Shown piece after piece: positions 12,631 through 40,028 of a stretch of DNA of 64,000 bases (its first letter is position 1; each line of letters opens with the position of its first letter). A model generated the notes under the pieces. That model was not told where the DNA came from and did no database searches. It saw only the letters and a program-made list of their open reading frames with translations. Made by a program: the position numbers and the translations under genes. This DNA is from Berghia stephanieae (Eukaryota > Mollusca > Gastropoda > Nudibranchia > Aeolidiidae). The stretch spans positions 107,327,884-107,391,883 of the forward strand of contig CM067443.1 in the NCBI GenBank assembly GCA_034508935.3, written 5' to 3'.

Positions 12631-15617
12631 TACATACATATATATATATATCAAGGATTACTATACTGGAAAGGATTGACATGTCGAATCTTCAGCCCCC
12701 GCTAGTGGGGGCCATTGGTTGGATAACGATTTCAAGCAAAACTACTACTTTTCTGCCTTGGTACAATTTCCTTGAATGCGCAATAATTGATTCTGTTCTT
12801 ATAATTTCGGTACTTTATAAGAAATTGGTTAATTGGCTACCATAAGTTTTAAATAATATTTCTTATATCTTGAATGATATGAAAATATATAAAATGTAGT
12901 GAACTATCAACAATTTTACTGGAAAGTATGAACTATTTTTTATGACGCCCTCTTACAAATTGAGTGATTGGGTTTGTTTTCATTTTTTAAAATCGAAAGT
13001 ACGAATCTGCTTTCAATTGCTTTTAATAACTAGATAGATCTGTGGCTAATTTATCGAACCAGAATCTTTGAAAAGTGGTAAGTACCAATAATAATTGCGT
13101 AATAATTATTATTTAAGAAATGTTTAGAATTAGCATCTGGCTGTAGTTCCTGCAGACGATAGATAGACCCGTTGTCGTGCTTGCTCTGTCGAGTCGCACA
13201 GATTCAGATATGGTGATCAGACTGACATCCTGATTCGGATTTGTTTCTTATTTTATTATGGCTTGTGGCTTTATATTTATATCTTTTTTTTTCTATATGG
13301 TTAACTGATAAATATTGACTTTATTGTATTAGTCTATATAAGTCTAGAGGGCCCTTTGCTCGTCACGTCAACTTCACAACTTGAACAGTCCTTTCTACTA
13401 CTAACAACAGTTGCTAGATAGATAGTAGATAGTCATTGCTATCGCTAGATAGCTAGACTAGAATAGTTAGTGGGTCTGATATTACCATATATGATGGAAC
13501 TTGGACTCTGAATATATAGTTATGCCCATTACATGGATCTGGTGTTGCTGATATGACTGTCAATCGTATGGGACTAGTACTCTGAATATATAGTTTTGCC
13601 TCATTGATCAAAATGATCTGAGTCTGAGATGTTACTGTTACAACAGTTACACTCACCCAACTCAATCACTCTAATTATCTCTGTGACTATGGGAGGGAAT
13701 TATGGATCCATTGACTGAAAGGATTGTACTAGTAGTCTGAATATATAGTTTTGTCTCAATGATCTGAGAAGTAACTCTATTAATTAACTCTTGACTACAT
13801 GGAAGGGAACTATGGATCTGATTCTGATACTACTCATTGACTGTAAGGAATGAACTATAGTATAGTAGTCAGATTTTTTATGAATGGCGCATGTTTTTCT
13901 AGTTTTTCTCAGATGTCCTTCTATCAAAAGTTGTAAAACTTTGTGTCAACCTCCGAATCAATTTCTATTAACTGAATAAACAGTTTGGCCCGTATTGTGA
14001 TGCCATACCACAAAAAAGATTTCTTCTTCACGACCTATAAAAATCTACTTTAAAACCCCTGTCATAAAATTAGAGATTTTACTCTGCTAAAAATGTAAAC
14101 ATTTTCGCACCACAAAGTAAGATGAATTCATCGTTTTTCAAAATAATCTTGTGACACGGTAGTTCCGGCTAGCGGTTATGAGTTCAGATCATACTATTTT
14201 CCGAATAAAAGCAACACACATTAACTGTTATAAAGTAACAACTAATGTAGTTTGCATCCCATTTTGACTTTGTAATTTATTGCTTTTTATTTACATCACG
14301 TCACGATGACCGAAGACTGATATGAATCTCTAGCTTTAACTCATTTGAACTAGTGATTAAATACTCAAAATTGTCAAATTAACAATGAACGTTTATAGGC
14401 CTATTTAACTTTGAAAAATTGTATCTATGCATGAACGTTTCACACAGCATTTTATGTTTTCATTTAAACCTATAAGCTCTTAAACAATACGATATGATAC
14501 GGAATCTCTATCGGTTCCCCTCTCGTAAGGCTGCGAAAAGAAGTCCACTTTTATCTATCGATAAGTCCTTAATTAAAGAGGACAGCTATGGAATTGGAAT
14601 TTTACAATCAACCCTCAGTTTTGCATGTTATTGTTGTTGAACACAAGCACATATTTGTGGAAACATTGTATCATAAATTGATGAATTTCTACTTTTGACT
14701 GGTCTACATTAAATTTATGTATTCCTCTTTGGCATAAAGAACAAGCTATTTCTCAAAAATTTGAAATCAAAATAATGTTGGAAGCGCGTAATGTTCACTT
14801 TCATTTGTATTCATCAATAACGTATATTGATTGTTATAAAATGTAAACATGTCTGTCGTTTCTTCATATTCGGATTCTGTACGAACATCATATAAGTTTC
14901 AATTAACCGAACATTCCATTTTAACAAATTCTTTCAAAATGGATAAGCGGAAAATCATATTTTTGACACTATAATATATATTTAGATTCCAATACTTACT
15001 AGTTATCGATTTTAAAATAGCTGTAATAAGTGAAATTCTTTCCTATTGTTTTAAAATTCGTGAAAAAATATATTTTACTAGGACAAAATGATCCAGAGGT
15101 TCATACAAATTTTTGCAGCTGTACATTGTGAACAGCTGAGAAAAAGAAGACAAAGGTGCGCCCCTTATTAAAAATCCGACTATTGTATCCCTTAGTAGAT
15201 ATTTTGGTATTCATCTTTTTCTTGGGATCATCCTCCGCAGATTACCTCCCTTTGTTGATATTTTACATCTCCTTTCCCCTTCATCTTCATCATCATTTTA
15301 CATGTACATTCATTAATCAAGCTTCTAAAGAAATCATCCTGAATCAATCACTATAAGGTCAGTTTTTAGAATATCTAACTACTCATCCTTTCCGTTTCTT
15401 GGCTACTCTTATTCACTACTGATAATAATAATCATTAAATATTGTTTTGGACCCAGAATTCACAATCACTCTCTAAAAAGGTAGATCTTGCCATATAATA
15501 ATGCCCCTGCTGTTATTTTGGTGTAAATTTTCTCTATTTTTTGTTGGCTCCCACTAGCGTTGCCTGAAGATTCCATATGATTGTCCTTTCAGTATAGTTG
15601 TCCTTGATATATATATA

Positions 15618-15707
<90 letters not shown>

Positions 15708-16097
15708 AGTCAGAACACTCACATAATCAATTAATTTGACTGGGAATGTCAGATTTATGAATTGGCATTTAGCCTATATTCAATCATCAAAGCATCTTCG
15801 CACTAAATTATGTTTCCTTGAGCAGTGGCTTTATTAATGTGACCTTTAATACCCTAGATGGTATCGATCCCTAAATTCTCCTGACCTTAAAAGCTGATGA
15901 GAGAACGATACGCCTGAATGATTGTCTGTCCATTGCCCACAGGTACCCATCTGTCTCAGCCACCACAGTTGCAGATCTCGGCATGTTGTACATTAGGGCC
16001 AGCTCCCCGAAACTTCCAGAGTTTTCAAACTGATGAACACGCTTTCTATCAGGGCCCGATCCGACCATTACTCCAAAACGGCCTTCCATGACACAAA

Positions 16098-16144
<47 letters not shown>

Positions 16145-16220
16145 ATAGGTACGAATAAATTAACAAATAAATAGTTATATAAATAATGAAAAAAAAAGGA
16201 ATTCAAAACCAAGTCAACCA

Positions 16221-16255
<35 letters not shown>

Positions 16256-17449
16256 CACAGTAAAGGTTGTTCACAATTATCTTATTAAATTTTATTTTAT
16301 TAAGAACTGAATTCATCTCACTCCAGTTATATTTCGGTAGGCCTAGATAAACTTTACCTTCTAATATTAGATCGTCTTTCCTTTTATAGCCTTCCCTCGA
16401 ATTAATTTCTAATTAGTGAATACTTTTCGTTCTACATTCTGTCACGTAGCCACTTATTATAAAAGCTGATAGGTCTAACATTCGAGACTCACTTTCTCTC
16501 CACAATCTATGCCGGACGGCCAGTCACCCATTCATATACCTACGTTAATATAAACATTTCCATGTCTAGTTAATAAATAATTTAATTGTAGCACAAATCA
16601 TAACAATGGATTAATGCTAGAGTATCATGATAGTAAATTTACTTCCGTTTGTAAAATCTATCTTTCCCATAATGGTTAAAGAGTATATTTTAAACGTGGG
16701 TGGGGGGTGTCACAGTAAAGGTTGTTCACAATTATCTTATTAAATTTTATTTTATTAAGAACTGAATTCATCTCACTCCAGTTATATTTCGGTAGGCCTA
16801 GATAAACTTTACCTTCTAATATTAGATCGTCTTTCCTTTTATAGCCTTCCCTCGAATTAATTTCTAATTAGTGAATACTTTTCGTTCTACATTCTGTCAC
16901 GTAGCCACTTATTATAAAAGCTGATAGGTCTAACATTCGAGACTCACTTTCTCTCCACAATCTATGCCGGACGGCCAGTCACTCTATTCCTATATATATA
17001 TATTGTAAGATTTTTATCTTTTGGGACTTTGTAGATATTATATCTACACCATTAAGACGCCGGAGCTTTTAACTTTGATTGTATAATCTTCAAGGATCAA
17101 ACCCAAGCCCGCTGTACTACATTATAACTCCTTACCAGTTGCCTGGAAGTGGAATTTTACGAGTCCAATCCTGTTATCAGAGGAATAGATCATCCAAGCC
17201 CATCAACTGCCTGGAAACGTAAACTTATGAACCTGACATATTATTATAAGTTACGTAAAATATTCATATCTCTATTTGTAACTGCCACGATCACTGTTTA
17301 TCTCTTTTAATTAAATTTCATCATCATTTTTATTTCATTGTAAACAAATCGTTAATTGTTTTTCATTTATAGTAACTAGTAAATTCTGGGGCCTCATTCT
17401 ACATATATTTTATGCATAGTCGAGTAGCTCTTTACTCACTTGAGACCAT

Positions 17450-17494
<45 letters not shown>

Positions 17495-19104
17495 CATTTC
17501 AAGTATAATTATGATCAACTTGTTTCGAGCGTTCGCTGATGAGAGCTGGACTGCAGCCTTATATATCAGGTCCATCTCTAAGGAGTTGCCCGGAAGATAG
17601 AGAAACGCAAAACTCTTCTGAGGAAGCTGGTGGGAACAACAGGGTGCTAATCAAGCGATTCTGGTTACTTCCGCTCTGGCACTATGCAATTCAACCGCGG
17701 AGTACTGCGCTCTCGTGTGGGGTAGAAGCAAGAACGTTGAGAAGATAGATCTAAAACTTCGCAAGTCCATGCATATAGTGTCGGGAACGCTGGTAACAAC
17801 GCCTAGAGAATGGGACCCGATAATGGTATCAATCCCCCCAGATATCCGGCGGAAGACGATTATAAACAATTGGCTTGATAAGATAAAAAAAAGAGGGATT
17901 GGAGATACTCCTGCTCCCAAGCGCATAATGGACGGTGCCTTGCTTTGAGTCGAAATGCCTCGGCAACCCTTGTACGCAGCTTCCCTGACTTCGGACAGAG
18001 CTGCATATACGAGTTGGATGTCGATTTGAACGAATTCAATCACTTGAGGGGGCGGGGACATTGACTCCTCGAAACTTGGGAAGTTTCCAAGCGTTTCCAC
18101 CAGCAAGAGGAGACAATGAGTGGCAGCGAACCTACTACTTCGGTCGAGAACCTGCTTCATGGCACACTCCCTTCAACAGTGAGGACTTGCCACCTGTCCA
18201 ACATGTTCTCGTTGTGGTCAGGACAGGAGCCCAAAACCGCAGAGCATCTAGTTGAACGTTGCCTTTGTGACGAAGTGTCCGGGAGGGCTCGCGACTGTAC
18301 AAGATTGCGGCGATGAGTGTGCGTCCTCGATTGATCATCTTAACATAATAGTGTGACACCATTAGAAGCTGCTGCAATTTAAAAGTGGCAGTTGGTGGTC
18401 AAAAATAATATTAAAAGCTAAAATTGTTTTAAGTGAGACCTGTTTAAATTTGCCTTTACCATCTTCGACTGAAAAAAAGGCCAAAGCTCCTCTGTATATT
18501 AAAGTATCTTATTATCAAAACCTATAGAAATGCCCCCCCCCCCCCCCCCCCAATATAAAAAAAAACAAAACAAAAAGCAACAACAAATAAACAAAAAAAA
18601 AAAAAAACCCAAACAAAACAAAAACAAAACAAAACAAACAAAAAACAACAAGCAAATAAACAAATAAAAAAATAATAAAAAAAATAAAGAAATAAAAGCC
18701 AACCCCAAAAAAAAAAAAAAAAATCCAAAAACAACCCCAACCTCCCAAATGATATAAACTATAAACTATCCGTCAAGGCTGTGAAACTGAATACAGATTC
18801 CAATGAATGACATGACATATCAAGAAATCACCTCTGTGTATCACGTAGAAATTATCTCCATCGTTCCCCTGCTGAATGACCGTCTCATTCGTGGCCACTT
18901 TTCGTTCAAACATCGCATTGACCACGTCTCCAAGCTGGGAACTGTCCAATGATCGGAACAGGAGAATGTCCTTGATTGCATTGTAAAGATTTGTCTTCTG
19001 CTCCGGTGTCTTCTCGTGAACAGCAAGTGGTTCATCATTGTTTTCCTCCGCCTCGGGATCATACCTGGTCAATGAAAAGCACATGCATTTTGGTGATTAA
19101 AATA

Positions 19105-19196
<92 letters not shown>

Positions 19197-20243
19197 GATT
19201 TGAAAGATATATAAAGAAGGTCATCATTGGCATCTTCCACTATTTGTATCATGGAAATCTACTTCACTGAAAGCTACGTGGATATTTACAGATCTGATAA
19301 CCGAAAGAAATTATGGACTTATTTTAACATTGTTGTAATGGAGTAAAATTTGCCTTTTTAAATTTTTGTTGTTGTTGAGAGTACGCTTATTTCTATTACA
19401 ACAATAAGACCATACACATTTGGGTACCTAATCAGACTTGTTAATTTCCGCTTTGTGCTCAGCTGAGCCAAAAATGATAGAACCTACCATCGTTGGCTGA
19501 GCCTCGTTTTATTGTTGTGGAATCGGGACATTTAGCAGTTTTAACGGTTGCCGGTTTTGGAGTTTACAATTAATTTATTTTATAATTTATTTATCACTGC
19601 CTGAACCTAGAGTTATTGTAAATGTGTGCGGCTATGTGGTATTGTGGTATGACACTCGCTTTCGGATCTGAAGGTCCTGGGTTCGAACCTCGCTCGGCGC
19701 ATAGTTGAGTCCACGGAGAAGGCTCTTTACGCACATTCTCTTACCGTACTCAGGGGAAAAATGAGTACCTGGCCGTTAACAGCTTTGTCTCTGTCCGAAA
19801 ACAAAATGTAATACCGCCTAAAACAAGCGTCATGTCCCGTCCTAAATGTAAAATGTTCTGTTGGCCAGGGACCCATTGTAAAGCCCTTTGAGCACATTTA
19901 GTGGATATTGCGCTATATAAAAGCTCATTTTAAAAAAATGGTGAAAAAAAAAGTTAGTGATATAAATAATGTCGTTACAAAGAGGTTACATTGTAAACTG
20001 TATAATTTACCTTTCAGCCGAGACGGATCCCCTCCGAGCGTATTTCTGTCCTCCTTTTGGTTTGAGGCTATCTTTGTCTGGTTCCACAGCCATGTCGTCA
20101 TCGTCTACAATGATGTACATGGGGATGCTGGAAGCCGCGTGATTGCTTTGTGTCGTTGGTGTCGTTGGTAAGGTAGACTGTCAGAAGAGCATAGTCATTT
20201 GAAAAAAAATGATCATTATTATTATTATTTATTATTATTATTA

Positions 20244-20300
<57 letters not shown>

Positions 20301-20516
20301 GTTATTACTATTATTATTAGTTATCGTAAAAAAAAAAAACAAAAAAAAAAAAACAACAAAAAACACAAAACAAAAAACAAACTTCTTCATCGTGATGATT
20401 TATGATCGTCGTCATAACCATCATTCTGACCATCCTCCTCCTCCTCCTCCTCCTCCTCCTCATCCTCCTCCTACTCCTCCTCCTCCTCCTCTCCCCTAAT
20501 CATCATTCATCATCCT

Positions 20517-20576
<60 letters not shown>

Positions 20577-21741
20577 ATTATTCGTCAATTTCATCATCAC
20601 CAACACCGTTACTTCCTCAAGTATTATAAACAATGTATCCGAACAACAATCCTCCTATTCCCCTTTTCTCCTCCTTCCCCTCCTCCGCTTTTGCCTCCCC
20701 TTTATCCTCCTCATCCACCTCTTCTTCCTCCGCCTCCCCCTCCTTTTCCTTCTCGACGTTGTTATCGAAGCCCTCCTACGTCGGCCATCATTATCACTAT
20801 CACAGAAACGTGATTAATTAAAATACTCACCATGCCACCAATAACACCACCATAACAAATATCGCATTCTATATTCTAGTAAAAAAACACTTCCCTTCTT
20901 CTCATTGTTCCCACTGAAATGCGGGTCTGATAAATCTAGAAGGACAAACAAAACTATAACCAAGGGTGGGGCATGATTCTTTTGCTCGGGAGAGCAACAC
21001 GCCAAGATCTCCAAAATTAATCCTGGTCCTCCAAGTCAGGGGGATTGGCTAATATGGCTAAAACAAATAAACAAACAACCCACAAAAAGGGGGCACCCCC
21101 CCCCCCCCAAAAAAAAAAAAAAACCCCAACAAACAAACAAAGAAAACAAAAAAAAACAAAAAACAAAACAAAACAAAACAAAAACCAAAAAAATAAAACA
21201 AAACAAAACCAAAAACAAAACAAAAACACCCCCCCCCCCCCAAAAAAAAATAATAATAAAATAAAGCAAAAACAACAACAATTAATAAATAAATAAATAA
21301 AAATAAAATAAATAAATAAACAACAAAACAAACGAACTAACAATGTTACAGAAACAGCATCGAAGGAAAATAGTATGAATTCGCAGCTGCCCCGTATATT
21401 AACAGACATAATGGGCAATAAGTAAGTAAGTAGAGCTGGAGAATTACTCGTATAATGCGATTTCTGACCAAATTCTGGAACTTAATGATCTCGAGCAAAT
21501 ACGTCAGAGAAACTTGGGTGTTTCAGTCACTCTCAGGTCAATAAAATCCCGATATCGTTAAAAAAAATCATATAAAATCACTCATCACTTACCGAGGCAA
21601 TTTTACCATTTTTCATACTGTCTTGTAGTCCACGAAAATGTTCCACAGCAAAATCAACGAGGTTTGAGGGCCTTTCATCCAAAACAGCAATTGTAAACTC
21701 CTCAACAGTGGGCCCAATTCGTCAGGAATCACAATATCCAT
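7716..21741 (-). CDS. PRKAR2: cAMP-dependent protein kinase type II regulatory subunit, 7 coding exons
   Basis: Seven minus-strand exons with matching phases: 21741-21593, 20177-20011, 19064-18832, 16082-15886, 12410-12278, 10296-10155, 7845-7716 (stop TAG). They give about 383 residues, usual for RII. Seen in order: an N-terminal dimerization/docking helix ([13 protein letters not shown], then [18 protein letters not shown]); an acidic linker; the inhibitor site RRGSVSAE near residues 98-105, whose phosphorylatable Ser marks type II rather than type I; cAMP-binding domain A with phosphate-binding cassette [15 protein letters not shown]; and domain B with [16 protein letters not shown]. The cassette Arg is present in both. 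Known role: it holds the PKA catalytic subunit inactive until cAMP binds and docks on AKAPs. Oddities: exon 1 is 149 nt and lacks one G near 21,702, shifting frame inside the docking helix; domain A's exon has a microsatellite at its acceptor. The ATG at 21,741 is chosen because it directly precedes the docking helix. Confidence 0.95.
7905..8040. repeat. (GGA)n/(AGA)n tract next to the PRKAR2 last exon
   Basis: Purine triplets about 60-195 bp upstream (in gene sense) of the last coding exon. In gene sense it is a CT-rich stretch and may serve as part of the 3' splice region. Confidence 0.92.
8085..8480 (+). mobile_element. degenerate Tc1-like transposase fragments
   Basis: About 8,105-8,150 reads [12 protein letters not shown], resembling the WPARSPDLNPIEHLW signature of Tc1 transposases. 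About 8,355-8,460 reads [14 protein letters not shown], resembling the N-terminal helix-turn-helix. The order is reversed relative to an intact gene, so this is a rearranged relic. Confidence 0.4.
8663..8950. repeat. foldback/MITE hairpin with about 138 bp arms
   Basis: Begins AATAGGGAATGAGATTA and ends with its reverse complement; the arms continue almost to the centre near 8,806, leaving a loop of about 12 nt. In the terminal PRKAR2 intron. No coding sequence. Confidence 0.8.
9137..9158. repeat. poly-C run (22 nt)
   Basis: Homopolymer C inside a PRKAR2 intron. Confidence 0.95.
9858..10051 (+). mobile_element. CRE-bearing MITE, family A copy 3
   Basis: 194 bp copy in the last-but-one part of the PRKAR2 gene, about 100 bp from the 10,155-10,296 exon. 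Termini TATAGATAG / CTATCTATA; retains TGACGTCA. Confidence 0.82.
10366..10690. repeat. A/C-only low-complexity block
   Basis: CAAAA-type repeats with a poly-C start; almost no G or T over about 300 bp. In the PRKAR2 intron immediately 5' (in gene sense) of the 10,155-10,296 exon. Confidence 0.9.
11170..12060. repeat. interrupted (TAG)n array, about 890 bp
   Basis: TAG triplets interrupted by a recurring cassette with TTGTTGTTGTTGTAGTTGTA and TTTTTGTAATAGCAGCAGC at about 11,564, 11,707 and 11,881 (a less complete one near 11,470). Ends 218 bp from the 12,278-12,410 exon of PRKAR2. Confidence 0.95.
12558..12645. repeat. (TA)n microsatellite
   Basis: About 85 bp of TA with a TACA interruption. 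Confidence 0.95.
13480..13880. repeat. degenerate repeat block
   Basis: CTGAATATATAGTTTTGYCTC-like units at about 13,508, 13,578 and 13,735, and GGGAGGGAATTATGGATC / GGAAGGGAACTATGGATC near 13,690 and 13,802. Irregular spacing; PRKAR2 intron. Confidence 0.5.
13881..15606 (-). other. PRKAR2 intron, no recognised content
   Basis: AT-rich intronic sequence between the two cAMP-binding domains' exons. No repeat family or gene recognised. Confidence 0.6.
15607..15705. repeat. (TA)n microsatellite
   Basis: About 100 bp of TA. Confidence 0.95.
16091..16146. repeat. (AAAT)n at a PRKAR2 splice acceptor
   Basis: About 14 AAAT units. In gene sense this is a TTTA run ending 8 nt before the acceptor AG of the exon starting at 16,082. 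Confidence 0.95.
16221..16252. repeat. (TA)n abutting the TRIM-like element
   Basis: Pure TA run directly left of the first terminal repeat. Confidence 0.95.
16253..16981. mobile_element. TRIM-like miniature LTR element
   Basis: Two direct repeats of 274 bp (16253-16526 and 16708-16981) that look identical by eye, each starting TG and ending CA, flank a 181 bp interior with no coding capacity. The interior ends in a G-rich purine tract (GTGGGTGGGGGG) directly before the second repeat, as a polypurine tract would. The long terminal repeats contain TTATAAAAGC. Repeat identity implies a young insertion. No clear target duplication; the left flank is a TA microsatellite. Alternative: a simple segmental direct duplication. 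Confidence 0.65.
17452..17493. repeat. (TA)n microsatellite
   Basis: Pure TA run. Confidence 0.95.
17520..18320 (+). mobile_element. Jockey-like LINE, 3' part of ORF2, degenerate
   Basis: Fragments in changing frames: [12 protein letters not shown], then [20 protein letters not shown] and [20 protein letters not shown] (compare YSVAEYCAPVW... and MRIISGTL...PTP.WLPVLA in these LINEs). A C-terminal CH-type segment reads [13 protein letters not shown]. Broken by stops and shifts. Related to 48,330-48,490 and 50,640-51,250. Confidence 0.65.
18531..18735. repeat. poly-C then A/C-only block
   Basis: A run of about 18 C, then CAAAA/AAAT-type sequence; same makeup as the blocks at 10,366 and 21,089. 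Confidence 0.9.
19107..19193. repeat. (TA)n microsatellite
   Basis: About 87 bp of TA, 43 bp from the exon starting at 19,064. Confidence 0.95.
19626..19930 (+). mobile_element. tRNA-headed SINE, family 1 copy b
   Basis: Best-preserved copy, about 305 bp: tRNA-like head GTGCGGCTATGTGGTATT, box B GGGTTCGAACCTC, a body with CGTCATGTCCCGTCC, and tail GCGCTATATAAAAGCTC. Confidence 0.87.
20210..20320. repeat. (ATT)n microsatellite
   Basis: ATT triplets close to the exon starting at 20,177. Confidence 0.95.
20430..20580. repeat. (CCT)n and (ATC)n tracts
   Basis: CCT triplets then ATC triplets. Confidence 0.93.
21089..21310. repeat. poly-C/poly-A and CAAAA-rich block
   Basis: Two poly-C runs among CAAAA and AAAT repeats; essentially free of G and T. 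Confidence 0.9.
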
Positions 21742-21812
21742 CGTGCTCTTCTCTCTACTATCATCGACTTGCTTAAAATTAAAATTAATTTGGTTTTTCA
21801 CGGCCGCATTTA

Positions 21813-22006
21813 TATAGATAGTTCGAAGATGACGTCACTCGGGTCTTTGTTATTGTTTTTTGCCATCCGCGTTTATGAGTAATGCTCACTGAACTGTATT
21901 AACCTGACTATAAACGTACATGGATACACACAGTATTGTGTGTTGGTCCGTTATACTTCCGGATGGTAATGTTATGAGCTTCTTAGCCAAGCGCATACTA
22001 TCTATA
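21813..22006 (-). mobile_element. CRE-bearing MITE, family A copy 4, beside the PRKAR2 start
   Basis: Reverse-oriented copy with termini TATAGATAG and CTATCTATA. It ends 72 bp upstream of the PRKAR2 ATG, in the 5'UTR or promoter-proximal region, and retains a perfect TGACGTCA near 21,830. Confidence 0.82.
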
Positions 22007-23361
22007 CGAAAAGTAAACTGATCTGAGCAATGTCAAGATTCCACACGGTATTCCTCATCTTTGACAGTGTAGTATAAAAAGACTTTTGATTCATCTCAAA
22101 CAGACGATTCAAAGCCATCATTTCTCATGGTTAGTAATTAATACTAATTTGATTCGTTTTTTTTTTTTTTCAAAGAGGAAAAACTACACGGTGCTCCTGG
22201 ATGACATTCCCATTCCGCTATTTGACAATATGACCAAAGCGGGGCATAGCGGCATAATATAATACCCAAAGCTTTGGGCCATTTTTTATTTGAAGATGTT
22301 GGACCATTAGTTTGGATGTCGGGAGGCTATGCCTAGTATAATCAACACACTACGCAGACCTGCCAACTTAACAATCAGCAAATTCGTAATTTTTGGGTGA
22401 TCAAAATTGTAGTAACTATAGTTCACTTTAAAAATCAACTATCATCTTACTCGCACACGGATTAAATAACACTTCGAAAACCTTAAAATTATGTAATCTG
22501 GCTTCAACTTTCATTTTCAATAAGTTTTAATGACTTATGCCTCCTAGACACCGACAGCTAAACCGCTGGGTATACCGTTGACGGCAGATCGGCCAGTAGA
22601 ACGTTAGGTGTATAATATAATATAATAATAATATATATGGGAGTCGGCGGTCAGAAATGACATTTCGACTGGAGACAGCAAAATATTTATTTGACATGTT
22701 AAATATTTTTTTGGCCTGTCACCGGAAGGCGGCTTTCCTTTGATCTTTCTTGTTTTGTTTTATATATATTCGTCTTTATTCTCACTTTTGATTGAAATCC
22801 TTAATGTAACTACAAGATCTTAATACTAATTTCAGATCATCGGGAATGTTTCGCGGTGTGGTGTGGATGACGCGCAGTGTCACGGTTTAATTGACATTTT
22901 GAAAATGACATTTCTAAATGATCAATTTCTAACGGTAGATGTTGAGCGGGCATTAGAGATGCTCGCGAAGTTCTGAAATTGGAGCTGAAATTTCGTAATT
23001 CTGCGAATTATTCGTGATAGTAGACAGTTCTGCACAACACTATACATGGCAATTAGAACGTAAGGAAATTGGGAAAGGATTATGGCGGGTGGTGGTAAGG
23101 GTATCGTGAATCTTGAGCCGAAGTTTAAACATCGGAAGGCCAACACATCTGGTAATGCTCTCATCGTTTTCTCCAATGCATGGCATTGGTGGCACAAGGC
23201 ATGTTGTTACCAAATCAAGCGAGAAGGAGCGTGGTCATCAACTAAACGGATGATAATAGGAAATCTTAAAACTTTGGCCCCCGGGGTTATGCCCTAGAGT
23301 AAGGCAATTTACAAATATTATGAGTGTTACCTGGCTACGGGCAATGGTACATATTAGATGA

Positions 23362-23445
<84 letters not shown>

Positions 23446-23887
23446 CATCGTCATTCATTCATCACCACCATCATCATCATCAACATCATCATCATCATAA
23501 TATAATCCTCATTACACAGTGCGTCATAACATTTATGTTATTATCCAGTATCCAGAGATATATCCTATATTTTTAAAATAAAAATTAGCACTCTCTTGCT
23601 CCGGGTTCTGAAGGCATTAGCTACTTCTGAATCATAGAAAATGAAATTTATGTTAAATGACGAAACATAGTATTCATGATGAGAACAAACGCGCGTTAAG
23701 CCGCTCAACCTTGACCATGAACTGTGAACCTGTAAAGTTGTGTAAACAAACAATAAGAGTAGCAGAACAATGTTGGACCGAGTGTTATGAAATACAATTT
23801 GCCGATCGCCAATATTATATGGGACTCACACGTGGTTTTCTTATGATTTAGTTATTCGGTTACTGTAATTATTCTTTCAGAAGAACC
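22007..23887. other. divergent intergenic region PRKAR2 / NEIL1
   Basis: Start codons are 2,147 bp apart in divergent orientation, so both promoters probably lie here. A weak coding-like segment begins at 23,082 (see findings). No core promoter motif could be assigned with confidence. Confidence 0.5.
23362..23505. repeat. (AAT)n then (ATC)n
   Basis: AAT triplets followed by ATC triplets, in the region upstream of NEIL1. Confidence 0.95.
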
Positions 23888-40028
<16,141 letters not shown>

